In this document: one piece after another, positions 16,527 through 25,374 of the stretch
How positions within the stretch are numbered: the stretch's first letter is position 1
Layout of the letters: every line of letters starts with the position of its first letter
NCBI GenBank assembly: GCA_902627595.1
Contig: CACOJO010000004.1
Location: 91,632-123,687 of the forward strand
Direction: 5' to 3'
Source of the DNA: an uncultured SAR86 cluster bacterium
Lineage (GTDB): Bacteria > Pseudomonadota > Gammaproteobacteria > Magnimaribacterales > AG-339-G14
Length of the DNA: 32,056 nucleotides
Translations under genes and position numbers: made by a program
The notes under the pieces: generated by a model
What the model saw: only the letters and a program-made list of their open reading frames with translations
What the model was told of the DNA's origin: nothing
The model's database searches: none

Positions 16527-19291
16527 ATTTTTATTTTTTTAAATAAGTCAGTTTTAAAATCTTCATTAATAACGGGTTCAATTTTTAAATACCAACAATT
16601 AGGATTTTTTAAAAACTTACATTTTATTGCATCTTTTTCTGTCATTACGATGGGTAAATCATCCATCTCAAAGAAATCTGTATCTATGAATTCATGATGA
16701 TCTGGAAATACTTTTTCAATTACTTGAAAATCAAGACTTCTTAAAAGAGAAAAGAAACTACTTGGATTACCAATTCCTGCAATACCATAAACAATTTTGT
16801 CTTTGCTCCAATCATTGATATCGATAGATTCTTGAGTAACTAAATTAACCCAAGATATAGGTTTGTAAGTCATTAAAAAATTATTTTCTTTTAATTTTGC
16901 CTCTTCAGAATAAAAAGAATTTGTATTGATGACAAAATCAACCTGATCCAATTTTTTAATTGGCTCCCTTAGAGGACCTGCAGGTAGTAAAAGATTATTT
17001 CCAAATTTTCTTAACCCATCTATCATCGCAATTTCAATATCTCTTCCAAGTTTAAAATGTTGTAACCCATCGTCACTTATCAAAACATCACAAAATTTGT
17101 TTTTAATTAAAAATTTTGCTGCTTCAACTCTGTTAGATCCAACTACTACTGGACAGTTTGTATTATTGAATATGATTAAAGGTTCATCGCCTACGTCACT
17201 TGGATTAGAGTATTGATCAATAAGATTAGGGTTTTTATTAGCTAAGCCTTTGTAACCTCTAGAAACAATACCTGGATGATAGCCTTCTTTTTTTAATTCA
17301 TTTGCCAACCAAATTACTAAAGGAGTTTTTCCTGTGCCGCCAACAGTCAGATTACCAATAACAATTGTTTTAAACTCGGGTTTCCATGCTGAGGCAAGAT
17401 TTCTTTTACGAAATATTTTAAATAAAAATCTATAAATCCATGATATTGGTAAGAGTATTTTTATCCAATTTTTATTTTCATACCAAGCTTCTTCAATAAC
17501 ATTTGTATTTTTTTGCTCTGTCAAAGTAAATTGAGATTTAAGCATAGGAAGTTTTTTCTTAGCTGGTTCAACATCATCTTTAAATTGATTCTTATATAGA
17601 TCGAAATAAGCATCTTCATGAGTCATTAATTCTTCATGGGTGCCTCTCTCTACTATTTTTCCCTCTTTTAAAACAATAATGTGTTCTGCATTTTCTACTG
17701 TTGATAATCTATGCGCGATTACAATTGTAGTTTTGCCAATTTTTAAATTATCAATTGCTGTTTGGATTTCATTTTCTGATTCTGAATCCAGTGCAGATGT
17801 TGCTTCATCTAAAATGATTATGGGAGCATCTTTAAGTAATGCTCTTGCAATAGCTATTCTTTGTTTTTGACCTCCTGAAAGTAAAGTTCCATCATCTCCT
17901 ACAATAGTGTCATAACCATTTGGTAGAGTTTTGATAAATTCGTGGGCATTAGCTTTTTTTGCGGCATCATAAATTTCCTCATCAGAAGCATAAGGCTTTG
18001 CATAGCAAATATTATTTTTTATAGAGTCATTAAATAAAACTGTATTTTGACTAACTATTGAAATGAAACTCCTTAGATTCTCAAGTTTAATATCTTGGAT
18101 ATCATGGTTATCAATTTCAATTTTCCCATCAACGATCTCATAGAATCTTGGTATTAAATTTACCATGGTGCTTTTACCGGAGCCCGACTGACCTACAATC
18201 GCTAGAGTACTGCCTTTTGAAACAGAAAATGAAACATCCTCTAATATTTTTTCATTTTCACTGTAAGAAAAATTTACTTTGTTAAAGGAAATATCCCCTT
18301 TAATTTTTGATATTTCAATTGATCCATCGTCTATCTCTGGTTCTAAGTCCATTTGATTAAAAATAACTTCTGCAGCAGCAAGTCCTTTTTGGATCATTGA
18401 ATTTGTCATTGATAATTGTCTTATCGGCCTGGGAAGCATTGCAGCAGCTCCAAAAAAAGCGATAAATGTACCTGGAGACATTCTTTCAAAAAAAGAAGAG
18501 TCCAAAGCAACCCAAGTAATAATTGCAAGAGCTAATGCTAGAAAAATCTGAATAATCGGAGACTGAAGAGAATTCGTTGTCTCGAGTTTTAAATTTTGTA
18601 TTCTATTATTGGAGTTGACCGAATTAAATTTATTGATTTCATTTTCTTGCTGTCCAAAAATTTTTACTTCTTTATTTGCATTGATCGACTCTGAACTCAC
18701 CTGTGTTACATCGCCCATAGAATTTTGAATTCTTGTGCTTACTCTTTTCATTCTTTTTCCAGCAACTGAAACAACTAATAAAATAAAAGGCGAAGCTAAA
18801 AACAGTAAAGCTGTTAATTGCCAGTTTAGATAAAGCAAATAACTCAACAAACCAAGCACTATAAGACCTTCTCTTACTAAAATTGTAATAGCAGCAGTTC
18901 CAGCTTCATTAATTTGAGATACATTAAAAGTTATTCTTGAAAGAAGATGTCCACTATTATTTGAGTCATAAAAATTAGAAGGAAGGTATATCAGAGACTT
19001 AAATAAATCTTTTCTTAGATCAAAGACCAACCTTGTTGAGACAAGTGCCATAAAAAAATTTCCTATGAAGTATCCAATTCCTCTGCCAAAAGCCAAAATT
19101 ATCAACAACACAGGCAAATAAAGATTTAAAGATGAATCTGGTTGAGAAATATAATCCACTATTTGACGAAACCAATCGGCAATTCCAACCTGAGATATAG
19201 CAAAGAGAAAATATCCTAAAGAACTTAAAAGAAAAAATCCTAAATTAGGTAGGACATAAGAAATTATCCTTGAATAAGGGCTCATTTTCAT
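16523..19291 (-). CDS. msbA-lpxK: Fused lipid A flippase MsbA and tetraacyldisaccharide 4'-kinase LpxK
   Basis: One 922-codon frame holds two complete enzymes. Residues 1 to about 575 are MsbA: six membrane segments with an ABC exporter core, then Walker A GQSGSGKST near 366, signature LLSGGQKQRIAIARALL, Walker B IIILDEATSALD, and the H-loop IAHRLSTVE. Residues about 598-922 are LpxK: a membrane anchor (WIKILLPISWIYRFLF), then Walker A GGTGKT at 651-656, SRGYKG, DVGDEPLI, SDDGLQHFKL, and LLPAGPLREP. E. coli MsbA is 582 residues and LpxK 328, so neither half is truncated and the linker is only about 20 residues. An internal ATG (Met583, 17543-17545) has no good ribosome-binding site. LpxK makes lipid IVA and MsbA flips the finished lipid A-core across the same membrane. 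It starts 12 bases after lolD. Confidence 0.95.
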   Translation of the reverse strand: MKMSPYSRIISYVLPNLGFFLLSSLGYFLFAISQVGIADWFRQIVDYISQPDSSLNLYLPVLLIILAFGRGIGYFIGNFFMALVSTRLVFDLRKDLFKSLIYLPSNFYDSNNSGHLLSRITFNVSQINEAGTAAITILVREGLIVLGLLSYLLYLNWQLTALLFLASPFILLVVSVAGKRMKRVSTRIQNSMGDVTQVSSESINANKEVKIFGQQENEINKFNSVNSNNRIQNLKLETTNSLQSPIIQIFLALALAIITWVALDSSFFERMSPGTFIAFFGAAAMLPRPIRQLSMTNSMIQKGLAAAEVIFNQMDLEPEIDDGSIEISKIKGDISFNKVNFSYSENEKILEDVSFSVSKGSTLAIVGQSGSGKSTMVNLIPRFYEIVDGKIEIDNHDIQDIKLENLRSFISIVSQNTVLFNDSIKNNICYAKPYASDEEIYDAAKKANAHEFIKTLPNGYDTIVGDDGTLLSGGQKQRIAIARALLKDAPIIILDEATSALDSESENEIQTAIDNLKIGKTTIVIAHRLSTVENAEHIIVLKEGKIVERGTHEELMTHEDAYFDLYKNQFKDDVEPAKKKLPMLKSQFTLTEQKNTNVIEEAWYENKNWIKILLPISWIYRFLFKIFRKRNLASAWKPEFKTIVIGNLTVGGTGKTPLVIWLANELKKEGYHPGIVSRGYKGLANKNPNLIDQYSNPSDVGDEPLIIFNNTNCPVVVGSNRVEAAKFLIKNKFCDVLISDDGLQHFKLGRDIEIAMIDGLRKFGNNLLLPAGPLREPIKKLDQVDFVINTNSFYSEEAKLKENNFLMTYKPISWVNLVTQESIDINDWSKDKIVYGIAGIGNPSSFFSLLRSLDFQVIEKVFPDHHEFIDTDFFEMDDLPIVMTEKDAIKCKFLKNPNCWYLKIEPVINEDFKTDLFKKIKI

Positions 19292-19303
19292 TCGAGACTT
19301 ATT

Positions 19304-19972
19304 TTAAACGAAAACCCCTGAGTCCATAGTAAGTATTTTATCTCCAAAATTTCTAAATTCAGGATCATGAGTTGCCACAATTACTGATGATTTAAATTCT
19401 TTAGCAATGAGTTGTAGATAGTTGATTACTTCCTTTGAAGTATCAGCATCCAAGTTACCAGTTGGTTCGTCCAAAAAAATCAATTCAGGTTTGTTAATCA
19501 ACGCTCTTGCCATTGCTACTCGTTGCTTTTCTCCTCCGGAAAGTTGACTTGGAAAATGTTTTAATCTTTCAGATAAACCAAACTTATTCAATATGGAGGT
19601 CGCATCTTGCATTGATTTTTTTTTATTCTCACCTAAGATCATTGAACTCAAGGCTACGTTTTCGACTGCAGAAAATTCCTTCAGTAAGTGATGGAATTGA
19701 TATACAAATCCCATGCTATCTTTTCTTAACTTTGTTAATTTATTTTGATTGTTGTTATATAAAAAATTTCTGTAATTAATTTGTCCTGAAGAATAAGTAT
19801 CTAAACCGCTCAATAAGTTTAGTAATGTAGATTTTCCTGATCCAGACCGACCGTAAATAACAATTTTTTCATTCTCTTTGATAGAAAAATTAATGTTGTT
19901 CACAGCCTTAATTTCTTCATTTCCTTCTTTAAAGTATCTAGATAAATTTACAGCCTCTAATAAATTATTCAT
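19304..19972 (-). CDS. lolD: Lipoprotein-releasing ABC transporter ATPase LolD
   Basis: A 222-residue ATPase that powers release of outer-membrane lipoproteins from the inner membrane to LolA. It has Walker [14 protein letters not shown] near residue 39, the Q-loop [17 protein letters not shown] (the HHLL-EF string is typical of LolD), signature [15 protein letters not shown], Walker [13 protein letters not shown], and H-loop VATHD. Its start overlaps the end of the permease gene by 8 bases, in keeping with a matched pair. Confidence 0.95.
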   Translation of the reverse strand: MNNLLEAVNLSRYFKEGNEEIKAVNNINFSIKENEKIVIYGRSGSGKSTLLNLLSGLDTYSSGQINYRNFLYNNNQNKLTKLRKDSMGFVYQFHHLLKEFSAVENVALSSMILGENKKKSMQDATSILNKFGLSERLKHFPSQLSGGEKQRVAMARALINKPELIFLDEPTGNLDADTSKEVINYLQLIAKEFKSSVIVATHDPEFRNFGDKILTMDSGVFV

Positions 19973-21212
19973 TTCTTAAAATTTCAATTGGATGAAGTTT
20001 ACTTGCAGTTCTTGCAGGGAAAATTACAGAAAATATTGTAATAAATAAGCTAACTAATATGATAATTAAAAGAGTATCTATGCGGATATCATATGGAAAA
20101 TAAGAAATGAAGTAAGTACCTAAATATTCCATTAATGAATTTAATTGCGTTTCAAATAATGAAGATCCAATTAATAAGGTAATTCCAATACCAAATATCA
20201 CGCCTAAGAATGTTCCTATAAAAGCAATTGCTGAGCCTAAATATAAAAATATTTTGAATATTTCTTTATCTGTCATCCCCATTGTTTGAAGAATTGCTAT
20301 AGCTCCCCTTTTTTCATTTATCATAGTCATTAACATAGAAACAATGTTGAATGCAGCAACGACTATTATTAGTGATAGCAATAAGAAAACTAAACTTTTT
20401 TCCATCATGATTGCCTCAAATAAAGGCCCGTATGTATAAGACCAATCTTCTGCATTCAGTAAAACATTAGATTCTTTTTCTGCATAAATCAAAGACTGCC
20501 AAACTAAGTATGGAGCCTCAAATAAATCTTCATATTTAAGCCTTAAACCATGTATTTGATTGCTTAAACCGGTAAGTTTAGAAGCATTTTCAAGAGAAAT
20601 ATAAGCCAAGGTTTCATCGACCTCCTTTGAACCAATATTAAAAATACCAGTAACATTAAAAACTTTAGATCTTGGGAAATAGCCAGCAAACGAAGAATTA
20701 CTATCCGGTAACATAAGAGATATCTTGTCCCCAATATCCACATTTAATTTTCTTGCAAGCAGTTTGCCCAAAACGATATTGTTATCTAACGATATTTTCT
20801 CAAAAGCACCTACATCAATATATTCATGAATAACTGATACAGATTTATCTTTGGAAGGTATAACACCATTTATTAAAACTCCCGCAACAGATGAATTACT
20901 TTTTATTAGAGCCTCGGTTTCAATATAAGGTGAAATACCCTTTACATTTTTATCTTCCAATAAAGCTTGTTCGACCTTTCCCCACTCATCGATTGGATTT
21001 AAGCCATAAATTGATGCATGTGGAATAACATTGAGAACTCTATCTTTGAGTTCTTTTTCAAAGCCATTCATTACTGATGAAACAATAATTAATACTGCAA
21101 CACCAAGAGACGTAGAAACAAAGGCAAGCGAAGAAATGAAAGAAAGAAAGCCTGACTTTCTTCCTTTCAAATATCTCAGAGCTATATATAAAGGCGTATA
21201 GTTTTGAGACAT
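19965..21212 (-). CDS. LolC/LolE-type lipoprotein-releasing permease (single copy here)
   Basis: A 415-residue inner-membrane permease of the LolC/E family. It has an N-terminal membrane helix (FLSFISSLAFVSTSLGVAVL region), then the conserved SSVMNGFEKELKDRVLN and a periplasmic domain of about 200 residues (PYIETEALI, NVDIGDKISLMLP). Three C-terminal helices follow around 275-400, with MTMINEKRGAIAILQTMGM and [19 protein letters not shown]. coli and Pseudomonas encode separate LolC and LolE around LolD; only one such gene is present here. This matches the LolDF layout of Francisella and Acinetobacter, where one LolF acts as a homodimer. A second permease gene outside the window cannot be excluded, so I leave the symbol empty. 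Confidence 0.9.
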   Translation of the reverse strand: MSQNYTPLYIALRYLKGRKSGFLSFISSLAFVSTSLGVAVLIIVSSVMNGFEKELKDRVLNVIPHASIYGLNPIDEWGKVEQALLEDKNVKGISPYIETEALIKSNSSVAGVLINGVIPSKDKSVSVIHEYIDVGAFEKISLDNNIVLGKLLARKLNVDIGDKISLMLPDSNSSFAGYFPRSKVFNVTGIFNIGSKEVDETLAYISLENASKLTGLSNQIHGLRLKYEDLFEAPYLVWQSLIYAEKESNVLLNAEDWSYTYGPLFEAIMMEKSLVFLLLSLIIVVAAFNIVSMLMTMINEKRGAIAILQTMGMTDKEIFKIFLYLGSAIAFIGTFLGVIFGIGITLLIGSSLFETQLNSLMEYLGTYFISYFPYDIRIDTLLIIILVSLFITIFSVIFPARTASKLHPIEILRNE

Positions 21213-21228
21213 ATATTAGTATTCAAAA

Positions 21229-22680
21229 CTATTTTTTGATTTGATTTTTCATAGTCTCAAACATACTACCTTTGTATGGAGGCATCATTTGAGCCATTAA
21301 ATCTTTTGAAAATTGCTTGTACACGGCTTTTGCATGACTGAACTCCTTAAATCCGTCATGACCATGATATGAACCTGTTCCACTAGGACCTACCCCACCA
21401 AAAGGAAGCTCTTCTTGACCAATGTGCCAGATGACATCATTCAAAGTAACTCCTCCAGAGGTCGTATTATCTATAACTTTCTTTTCTTTGTTTTTATCAT
21501 CGCTAAACAAATACAGTCCCAAAGGTCTATCTTTTGAATTCACATAATTAACGGTCTCATCAAAATCTTCATACTCTTTCACTGGCAAAACCGGACCAAA
21601 TATCTCTTCTTGCATTATTTTCATATCATCGGTTGGGTTTAAGACCAAGGTTGGAGGTATCTTATGCAATTCTTGCTGTTCAAAGTCTTCGTCAGCCGGA
21701 TTTATCTGAACAACTTCTGCTCCTTTCTCTTTTGCATCTGAAACAAGTTCGTTAATTCTTTCGTAATGTCTTTCATTTATGACAGAGGTGTAGTCATCGT
21801 TGTATTTAAGATCTGCAAACATTTCACTTACAGCATCATTAGAAGCTTTGGTAAATTCCTGGCTTTTTCCTTTAGGAAGCATAAGATAATCTGGAGCTAA
21901 GCAAATTTGTCCAGCATTCATAGTTTTTCCTCGCATAACTTTTTTTGCAACGTCCGATAGATTTGCATTTTCATCAACTATGACTGGAGATTTGCCGCCT
22001 AATTCTAGAGTGACAGGAACAAGGTTGTCAGAAGCTGCTTTCATGACTTTCTTACCTATTTGAGTTCCTCCTGTAAATAGTAAATGATCAAAAGGCAATG
22101 CACTAAATGCAGCTCCAACCTCTGCATCTCCTGTGAAAACAGCTGCTTCGGATTTATCAAAATAAGCCTCAAACATTTTTTTTGTAACTTCACTTGTAGC
22201 AGGAGTTAATTCAGAAGGTTTGATCATAGTTCTATTTCCTGCAGCAAAAATACCAGCTAAAGGAGCTAAAATTAAATTAACAGGAAAATTCCAAGGACTG
22301 ATGACGCCTACTGTTCCTAATGGTTGGTACTTTATATAAGATTTTGAACCCAAAAATCCCATCAGCATTCTAATAAAGAAAGGACGGTCTACATTGGATG
22401 GTCTTTTTTCATCTTTTGCCCACTTTTCTACATTTTTTATAGCATGTTCTAAAACACCAATAGTTGTTGCTATTTCTGTTAAAAAACTTGATTTTGGATC
22501 TCTATTTCCAAAGTCTTTTTGCAGAGCTTCAATGATTTCATCGCTGTACTCTTTTACCATTTTAATGCAACGATTTAATCTATCTTTTCTTAACTCAATG
22601 CTCGCCGGACCTTCTTCTATGTGAAGTTTCTTTTGAAGTTTTAGAATATTTTCCATCTCCTGAAGTGTTTCTGTACTCAT
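21229..22680 (-). CDS. Aldehyde dehydrogenase, coniferyl-aldehyde-dehydrogenase-like
   Basis: A 483-residue NAD(P)-dependent aldehyde dehydrogenase. The general base Glu226 is in TLELGGKSP and the nucleophile Cys260 in MNAGQICLAPDYL. The cofactor-loop GVISPWNFPVNL, GNRTMIKPSE, FTGGTQIGKKVM, EEIFGPVLPV and a late PFGGVGPSGTGSYHGHDGFKEFSH are all present. The short N-terminus without a long first domain, plus GSYHGHDGF, resembles the CalB/fatty-aldehyde branch (class 3-like). Long-chain or aromatic aldehydes are therefore likelier substrates than small ones. It lies 22 bases after the SDR and 16 before the Lol permease. Its presence among envelope genes suggests lipid-derived aldehydes, but that is only inference. 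Confidence 0.9.
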   Translation of the reverse strand: MSTETLQEMENILKLQKKLHIEEGPASIELRKDRLNRCIKMVKEYSDEIIEALQKDFGNRDPKSSFLTEIATTIGVLEHAIKNVEKWAKDEKRPSNVDRPFFIRMLMGFLGSKSYIKYQPLGTVGVISPWNFPVNLILAPLAGIFAAGNRTMIKPSELTPATSEVTKKMFEAYFDKSEAAVFTGDAEVGAAFSALPFDHLLFTGGTQIGKKVMKAASDNLVPVTLELGGKSPVIVDENANLSDVAKKVMRGKTMNAGQICLAPDYLMLPKGKSQEFTKASNDAVSEMFADLKYNDDYTSVINERHYERINELVSDAKEKGAEVVQINPADEDFEQQELHKIPPTLVLNPTDDMKIMQEEIFGPVLPVKEYEDFDETVNYVNSKDRPLGLYLFSDDKNKEKKVIDNTTSGGVTLNDVIWHIGQEELPFGGVGPSGTGSYHGHDGFKEFSHAKAVYKQFSKDLMAQMMPPYKGSMFETMKNQIKK

Positions 22681-22702
22681 AATTTTTCCCCGTTAGTGAT
22701 AA

Positions 22703-23596
22703 TTAAACTGATCTTTGTTTTTTATCTTTTTCATTAGATTTTTTAATTGTATTTCTAATATTATCCCAATCCTCATCAGAAAGGCTATTAAGATTAGCAA
22801 AAGTCCCAGAAGAAGATAAATATTGAGCGCCATCTATTGCTATAGTTTGCCCTGTAAGATATTCGCAACCATCTGCCATTAAAAAAGTCGCAAGATTTCC
22901 AAGCTCTTCCATTTCACCAGCTCTCTGAAGAGGAATATTCATGTATTGTCCTGTTACTTTTTCATCTTTTTTACTATCACCGGTTTGTGGCATTAATCTT
23001 GACCAAGCTCCTTCCGTAGGAAATGGTCCAGGTGCAATTGCGTTCAGTCTTATACCATACTGACCCCATTCCACTGCTAGTGATTTCGTCATTGCGTTAA
23101 TCCCTGATTTTGACATCGCTGAAGGGATTACAAATGGAGATCCGGTCCATACCCAAGTTGCCAATATTGATACAATGTTGCCCTTTTGTTTATTCTCAAT
23201 CCATCTCTTTCCGACCGCATTGGTAATGTAGAAAGTTCCATGAAATACAATGCTTGCAATGGCATTAAATCCGTTTGGAGACAAATCTTTTGTTCTGCTA
23301 ATGAAATTACCTGCAGCGTTATTTATTAATCCTGTAATTGGCTTTTCTGCAAATAACTCTTCAACAGCTGACTCTATTGCCAAAGAATCTCTTATATCTA
23401 ATGCGAAACAAGATATATTTCCTCCAGTTTCATCTGTTAATTCTTTTACAGTGTCTTCAAGAACTGACTCTCTCCTGCCACAAATAACAACCTCAGATCC
23501 ATGCTTTAGAAAATGTCTGGACATCTCTTTACCCAATCCAGATCCACCACCAGTTACAAGAATTCTTTGTCCTTTTAAAGCGTCTTTACTAAACAT
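22703..23596 (-). CDS. SDR of the 2,4-dienoyl-CoA reductase type, with Trp at the usual Tyr position
   Basis: A 297-residue short-chain dehydrogenase starting at the ATG at 23594-23596; an upstream GTG at 23602 would add two residues. GGGSGLG at 16-22 binds the cofactor. NNAAGNFISRTKDLSPNGF, PSAMSKSGINAMTKSLAVEWG and GPFPTEGAWSRL match the DECR branch, which reduces 2,4-dienoyl-CoAs in unsaturated fatty acid oxidation. Ser159 and Lys163 align with human DECR1 Ser210 and Lys214. The residue matching Tyr199, however, is Trp148 (ATWVWTGSPF, codon TGG). Either catalysis is altered or the reaction differs. It overlaps the MFS gene by 8 bases. The SDR call is firm; the substrate is moderately supported. 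Confidence 0.9.
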   Translation of the reverse strand: MFSKDALKGQRILVTGGGSGLGKEMSRHFLKHGSEVVICGRRESVLEDTVKELTDETGGNISCFALDIRDSLAIESAVEELFAEKPITGLINNAAGNFISRTKDLSPNGFNAIASIVFHGTFYITNAVGKRWIENKQKGNIVSILATWVWTGSPFVIPSAMSKSGINAMTKSLAVEWGQYGIRLNAIAPGPFPTEGAWSRLMPQTGDSKKDEKVTGQYMNIPLQRAGEMEELGNLATFLMADGCEYLTGQTIAIDGAQYLSSSGTFANLNSLSDEDWDNIRNTIKKSNEKDKKQRSV

Positions 23597-24827
23597 CCTC
23601 ACTCACTCCCGTTTTAATGAATTTAAAAAATAGTCTTTGATTATAGAACATATATAAGACAAGAAATAACCCTAAAATAGAAATTAATAAGTATGGATAG
23701 CTTGGATTTAACATATACAAAGGCATTATGGAAAATGGAGTTAATAAGTGACCTAAAGGAAAAACCGTACCCATTAGACCTGACGCCGAACCTTGTTCGT
23801 TTTTATCAATTGATAAAGATAAAATTGAAACATTGCCCGGTCTAGCTAATCCTCCACCAAAGCCAAAAATTGCCAACAATATATAAAAAGAAAGTAATTC
23901 ATTCACGCTAGAGAGTAGAAAAAAAACCATGGACATAAGAAATAATCCTACGAAAACAAGATTTTTAGGATTTAGGGAATATTTATCGACTATGAATAAT
24001 TGAGTAAGTAATCCTGATAAAGCAACTATGGCAAATCCAATTGAAACAAAAAAATATAAATCTTCAGGAGATTTTAAAATAACATCATTCACAAATAGTG
24101 AAGACGTTAAGACAATACAAGCATTAGATACTCCTAAAAAAGATGCTATAACCAAAGAAGGCAAAACTCTTTCATCTGTAAATTTTAGAGGTACACTTTC
24201 TTCGATGTTAAGAAAAGAGGAGTCATCTTTCTTAAGAAGATTAAAATTTAAAAAACCTATTAACAGGCCTAATAAACTCAAAAAAACAAAAGGCATCAAT
24301 AAATTATTTCCAGATAACAGCATGATTAATCCAACTGCTACTGGACCTAATACAACGCCAAATTGCCAACCTGCATCCAATCTTGCAAATCCAGATGTTC
24401 TATTGGTTGTATCGGTTATATCTGCAATCCTACCTCCCGCTGAAGGTCTAACTGCACTTCCAAGTAGACCATTTATGAGTCTTGCGCCAATAAGCAAAAC
24501 AAATAATAACGAGAACGAAATAGGATAAAGTTGTGCAAATTTAATAATTGCTGCAAACAGAAACAAAGAGATAGCAAACCCAACAATTCCAAGCATAAAA
24601 ACTTTACTTCTTCCGATCCGATCACTTAACCTGCCCCAATATGGACTAAAAAAAATCCAAGCCAATGCGGAGATGGAAAAAATCAAACCAACTTGAAATT
24701 CATTGAATCCCAATGATCTTATTTCTTGAGGAACGAGGATAAATATTGTTGATTGTCCTGCGCCAATGCATGCCAACGCAGCAGATAAAACCCAAATAGA
24801 CCTTGGGGTCTTATTTTTGTCAGTCAT
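23589..24827 (-). CDS. Major facilitator superfamily transporter (DHA1/TetA-like)
   Basis: A 412-residue protein with about twelve membrane segments and the MFS motif A between helices 2 and 3 (GRLSDRIGRSKV near residue 65). Other landmarks are GARLINGLLGSAVRPSAGGRIAD-type helix 4 and 5 wording and LDAGWQFGVVLGP (antiporter motif C-like) in helix 5. The pattern fits proton-driven drug or metabolite exporters of the TetA group; the substrate is unknown. The start overlaps the upstream unknown gene by 8 bases and the end overlaps the SDR, so it is locked into the operon. It might export a product of the SDR or aldehyde dehydrogenase (speculative). Confidence 0.88.
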   Translation of the reverse strand: MTDKNKTPRSIWVLSAALACIGAGQSTIFILVPQEIRSLGFNEFQVGLIFSISALAWIFFSPYWGRLSDRIGRSKVFMLGIVGFAISLFLFAAIIKFAQLYPISFSLLFVLLIGARLINGLLGSAVRPSAGGRIADITDTTNRTSGFARLDAGWQFGVVLGPVAVGLIMLLSGNNLLMPFVFLSLLGLLIGFLNFNLLKKDDSSFLNIEESVPLKFTDERVLPSLVIASFLGVSNACIVLTSSLFVNDVILKSPEDLYFFVSIGFAIVALSGLLTQLFIVDKYSLNPKNLVFVGLFLMSMVFFLLSSVNELLSFYILLAIFGFGGGLARPGNVSILSLSIDKNEQGSASGLMGTVFPLGHLLTPFSIMPLYMLNPSYPYLLISILGLFLVLYMFYNQRLFFKFIKTGVSEDV

Positions 24828-25374
24828 AAGCCAATAAAAGACAAAAAATATTATTAGTTGAGTAATTTAATATGAGGAATTCATGGTATTCGGTTAAAGC
24901 ATGAGTCCACTCGTGCTCAAATTTTTTTGGTTCATGTGATAGTTCTTTGCCTAAAATAAAGAAATCTGTTTCTTTCTTGGTCATTAATTTAATTTTTTCC
25001 ATAAAAGCATCTTTACGATCTTCTAAAATTGAAGGTGTATCTTTTCTTTCTTTAGTAATAATTCTATTAATTGATTCAAAAAAATTTTGCTCTTCAATTT
25101 TTTTAAAATCTGAATTTTTTAAAAGTTTGCTTTTGAAAGGACCATGAAATCCTTTCGCCCTATTAAACATAAAATCAGTTAACTGAAAATCAAGCATTCC
25201 TTTTTCTAAAATTTGCTTTATAAGAAACGAACTTTGGATGGAACTTAGTTTTTCATCAAATGACAAATGTACAAAAATTGCTTGACCATGTTCATGTAAG
25301 CGCATGGTGTCAATTCCCGAAAGTTTAATATTTAAATTGTCTGGAAATGAAATAATATTTTTTTTGCTAGTCAT
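24820..25374 (-). CDS. Conserved-looking protein of unknown function between trpS and the MFS gene
   Basis: A 184-residue soluble protein that I do not recognise. It has no signal peptide or membrane helix. The N-terminal third looks beta-rich (NIKLSGIDTMRLHEHGQAIFVHLSF). The middle is helical and charged (SIQSSFLIKQILEKGMLD, KSKLLKNSDFKKIEEQNFF, KDAFMEKIKLMTKKE). The C-terminus holds HEWTHALTEYHEFLIL. The string HEWTH is histidine-rich, but it does not match the HExxH zinc-protease motif and I do not claim a metal site. It overlaps trpS by 4 bases (ATGA) and the MFS gene by 8, so it is certainly a translated member of the operon. Confidence 0.75.
   Translation of the reverse strand: MTSKKNIISFPDNLNIKLSGIDTMRLHEHGQAIFVHLSFDEKLSSIQSSFLIKQILEKGMLDFQLTDFMFNRAKGFHGPFKSKLLKNSDFKKIEEQNFFESINRIITKERKDTPSILEDRKDAFMEKIKLMTKKETDFFILGKELSHEPKKFEHEWTHALTEYHEFLILNYSTNNIFCLLLAYD

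Noticed and set aside
24028..24528. 166-codon plus-strand frame opposite the MFS gene
   Set aside because: It is the antisense shadow of a membrane protein gene with clear MFS motifs, has no ribosome-binding site and shows no recognisable domain. The same holds for the 127-codon frame opposite the SDR and those opposite mfd, thiolase and the acyl-CoA dehydrogenases.
24885..24930. Zinc-site reading of HEWTH in the unknown protein after trpS
   Set aside because: The spacing is not HExxH and no third ligand motif is evident.
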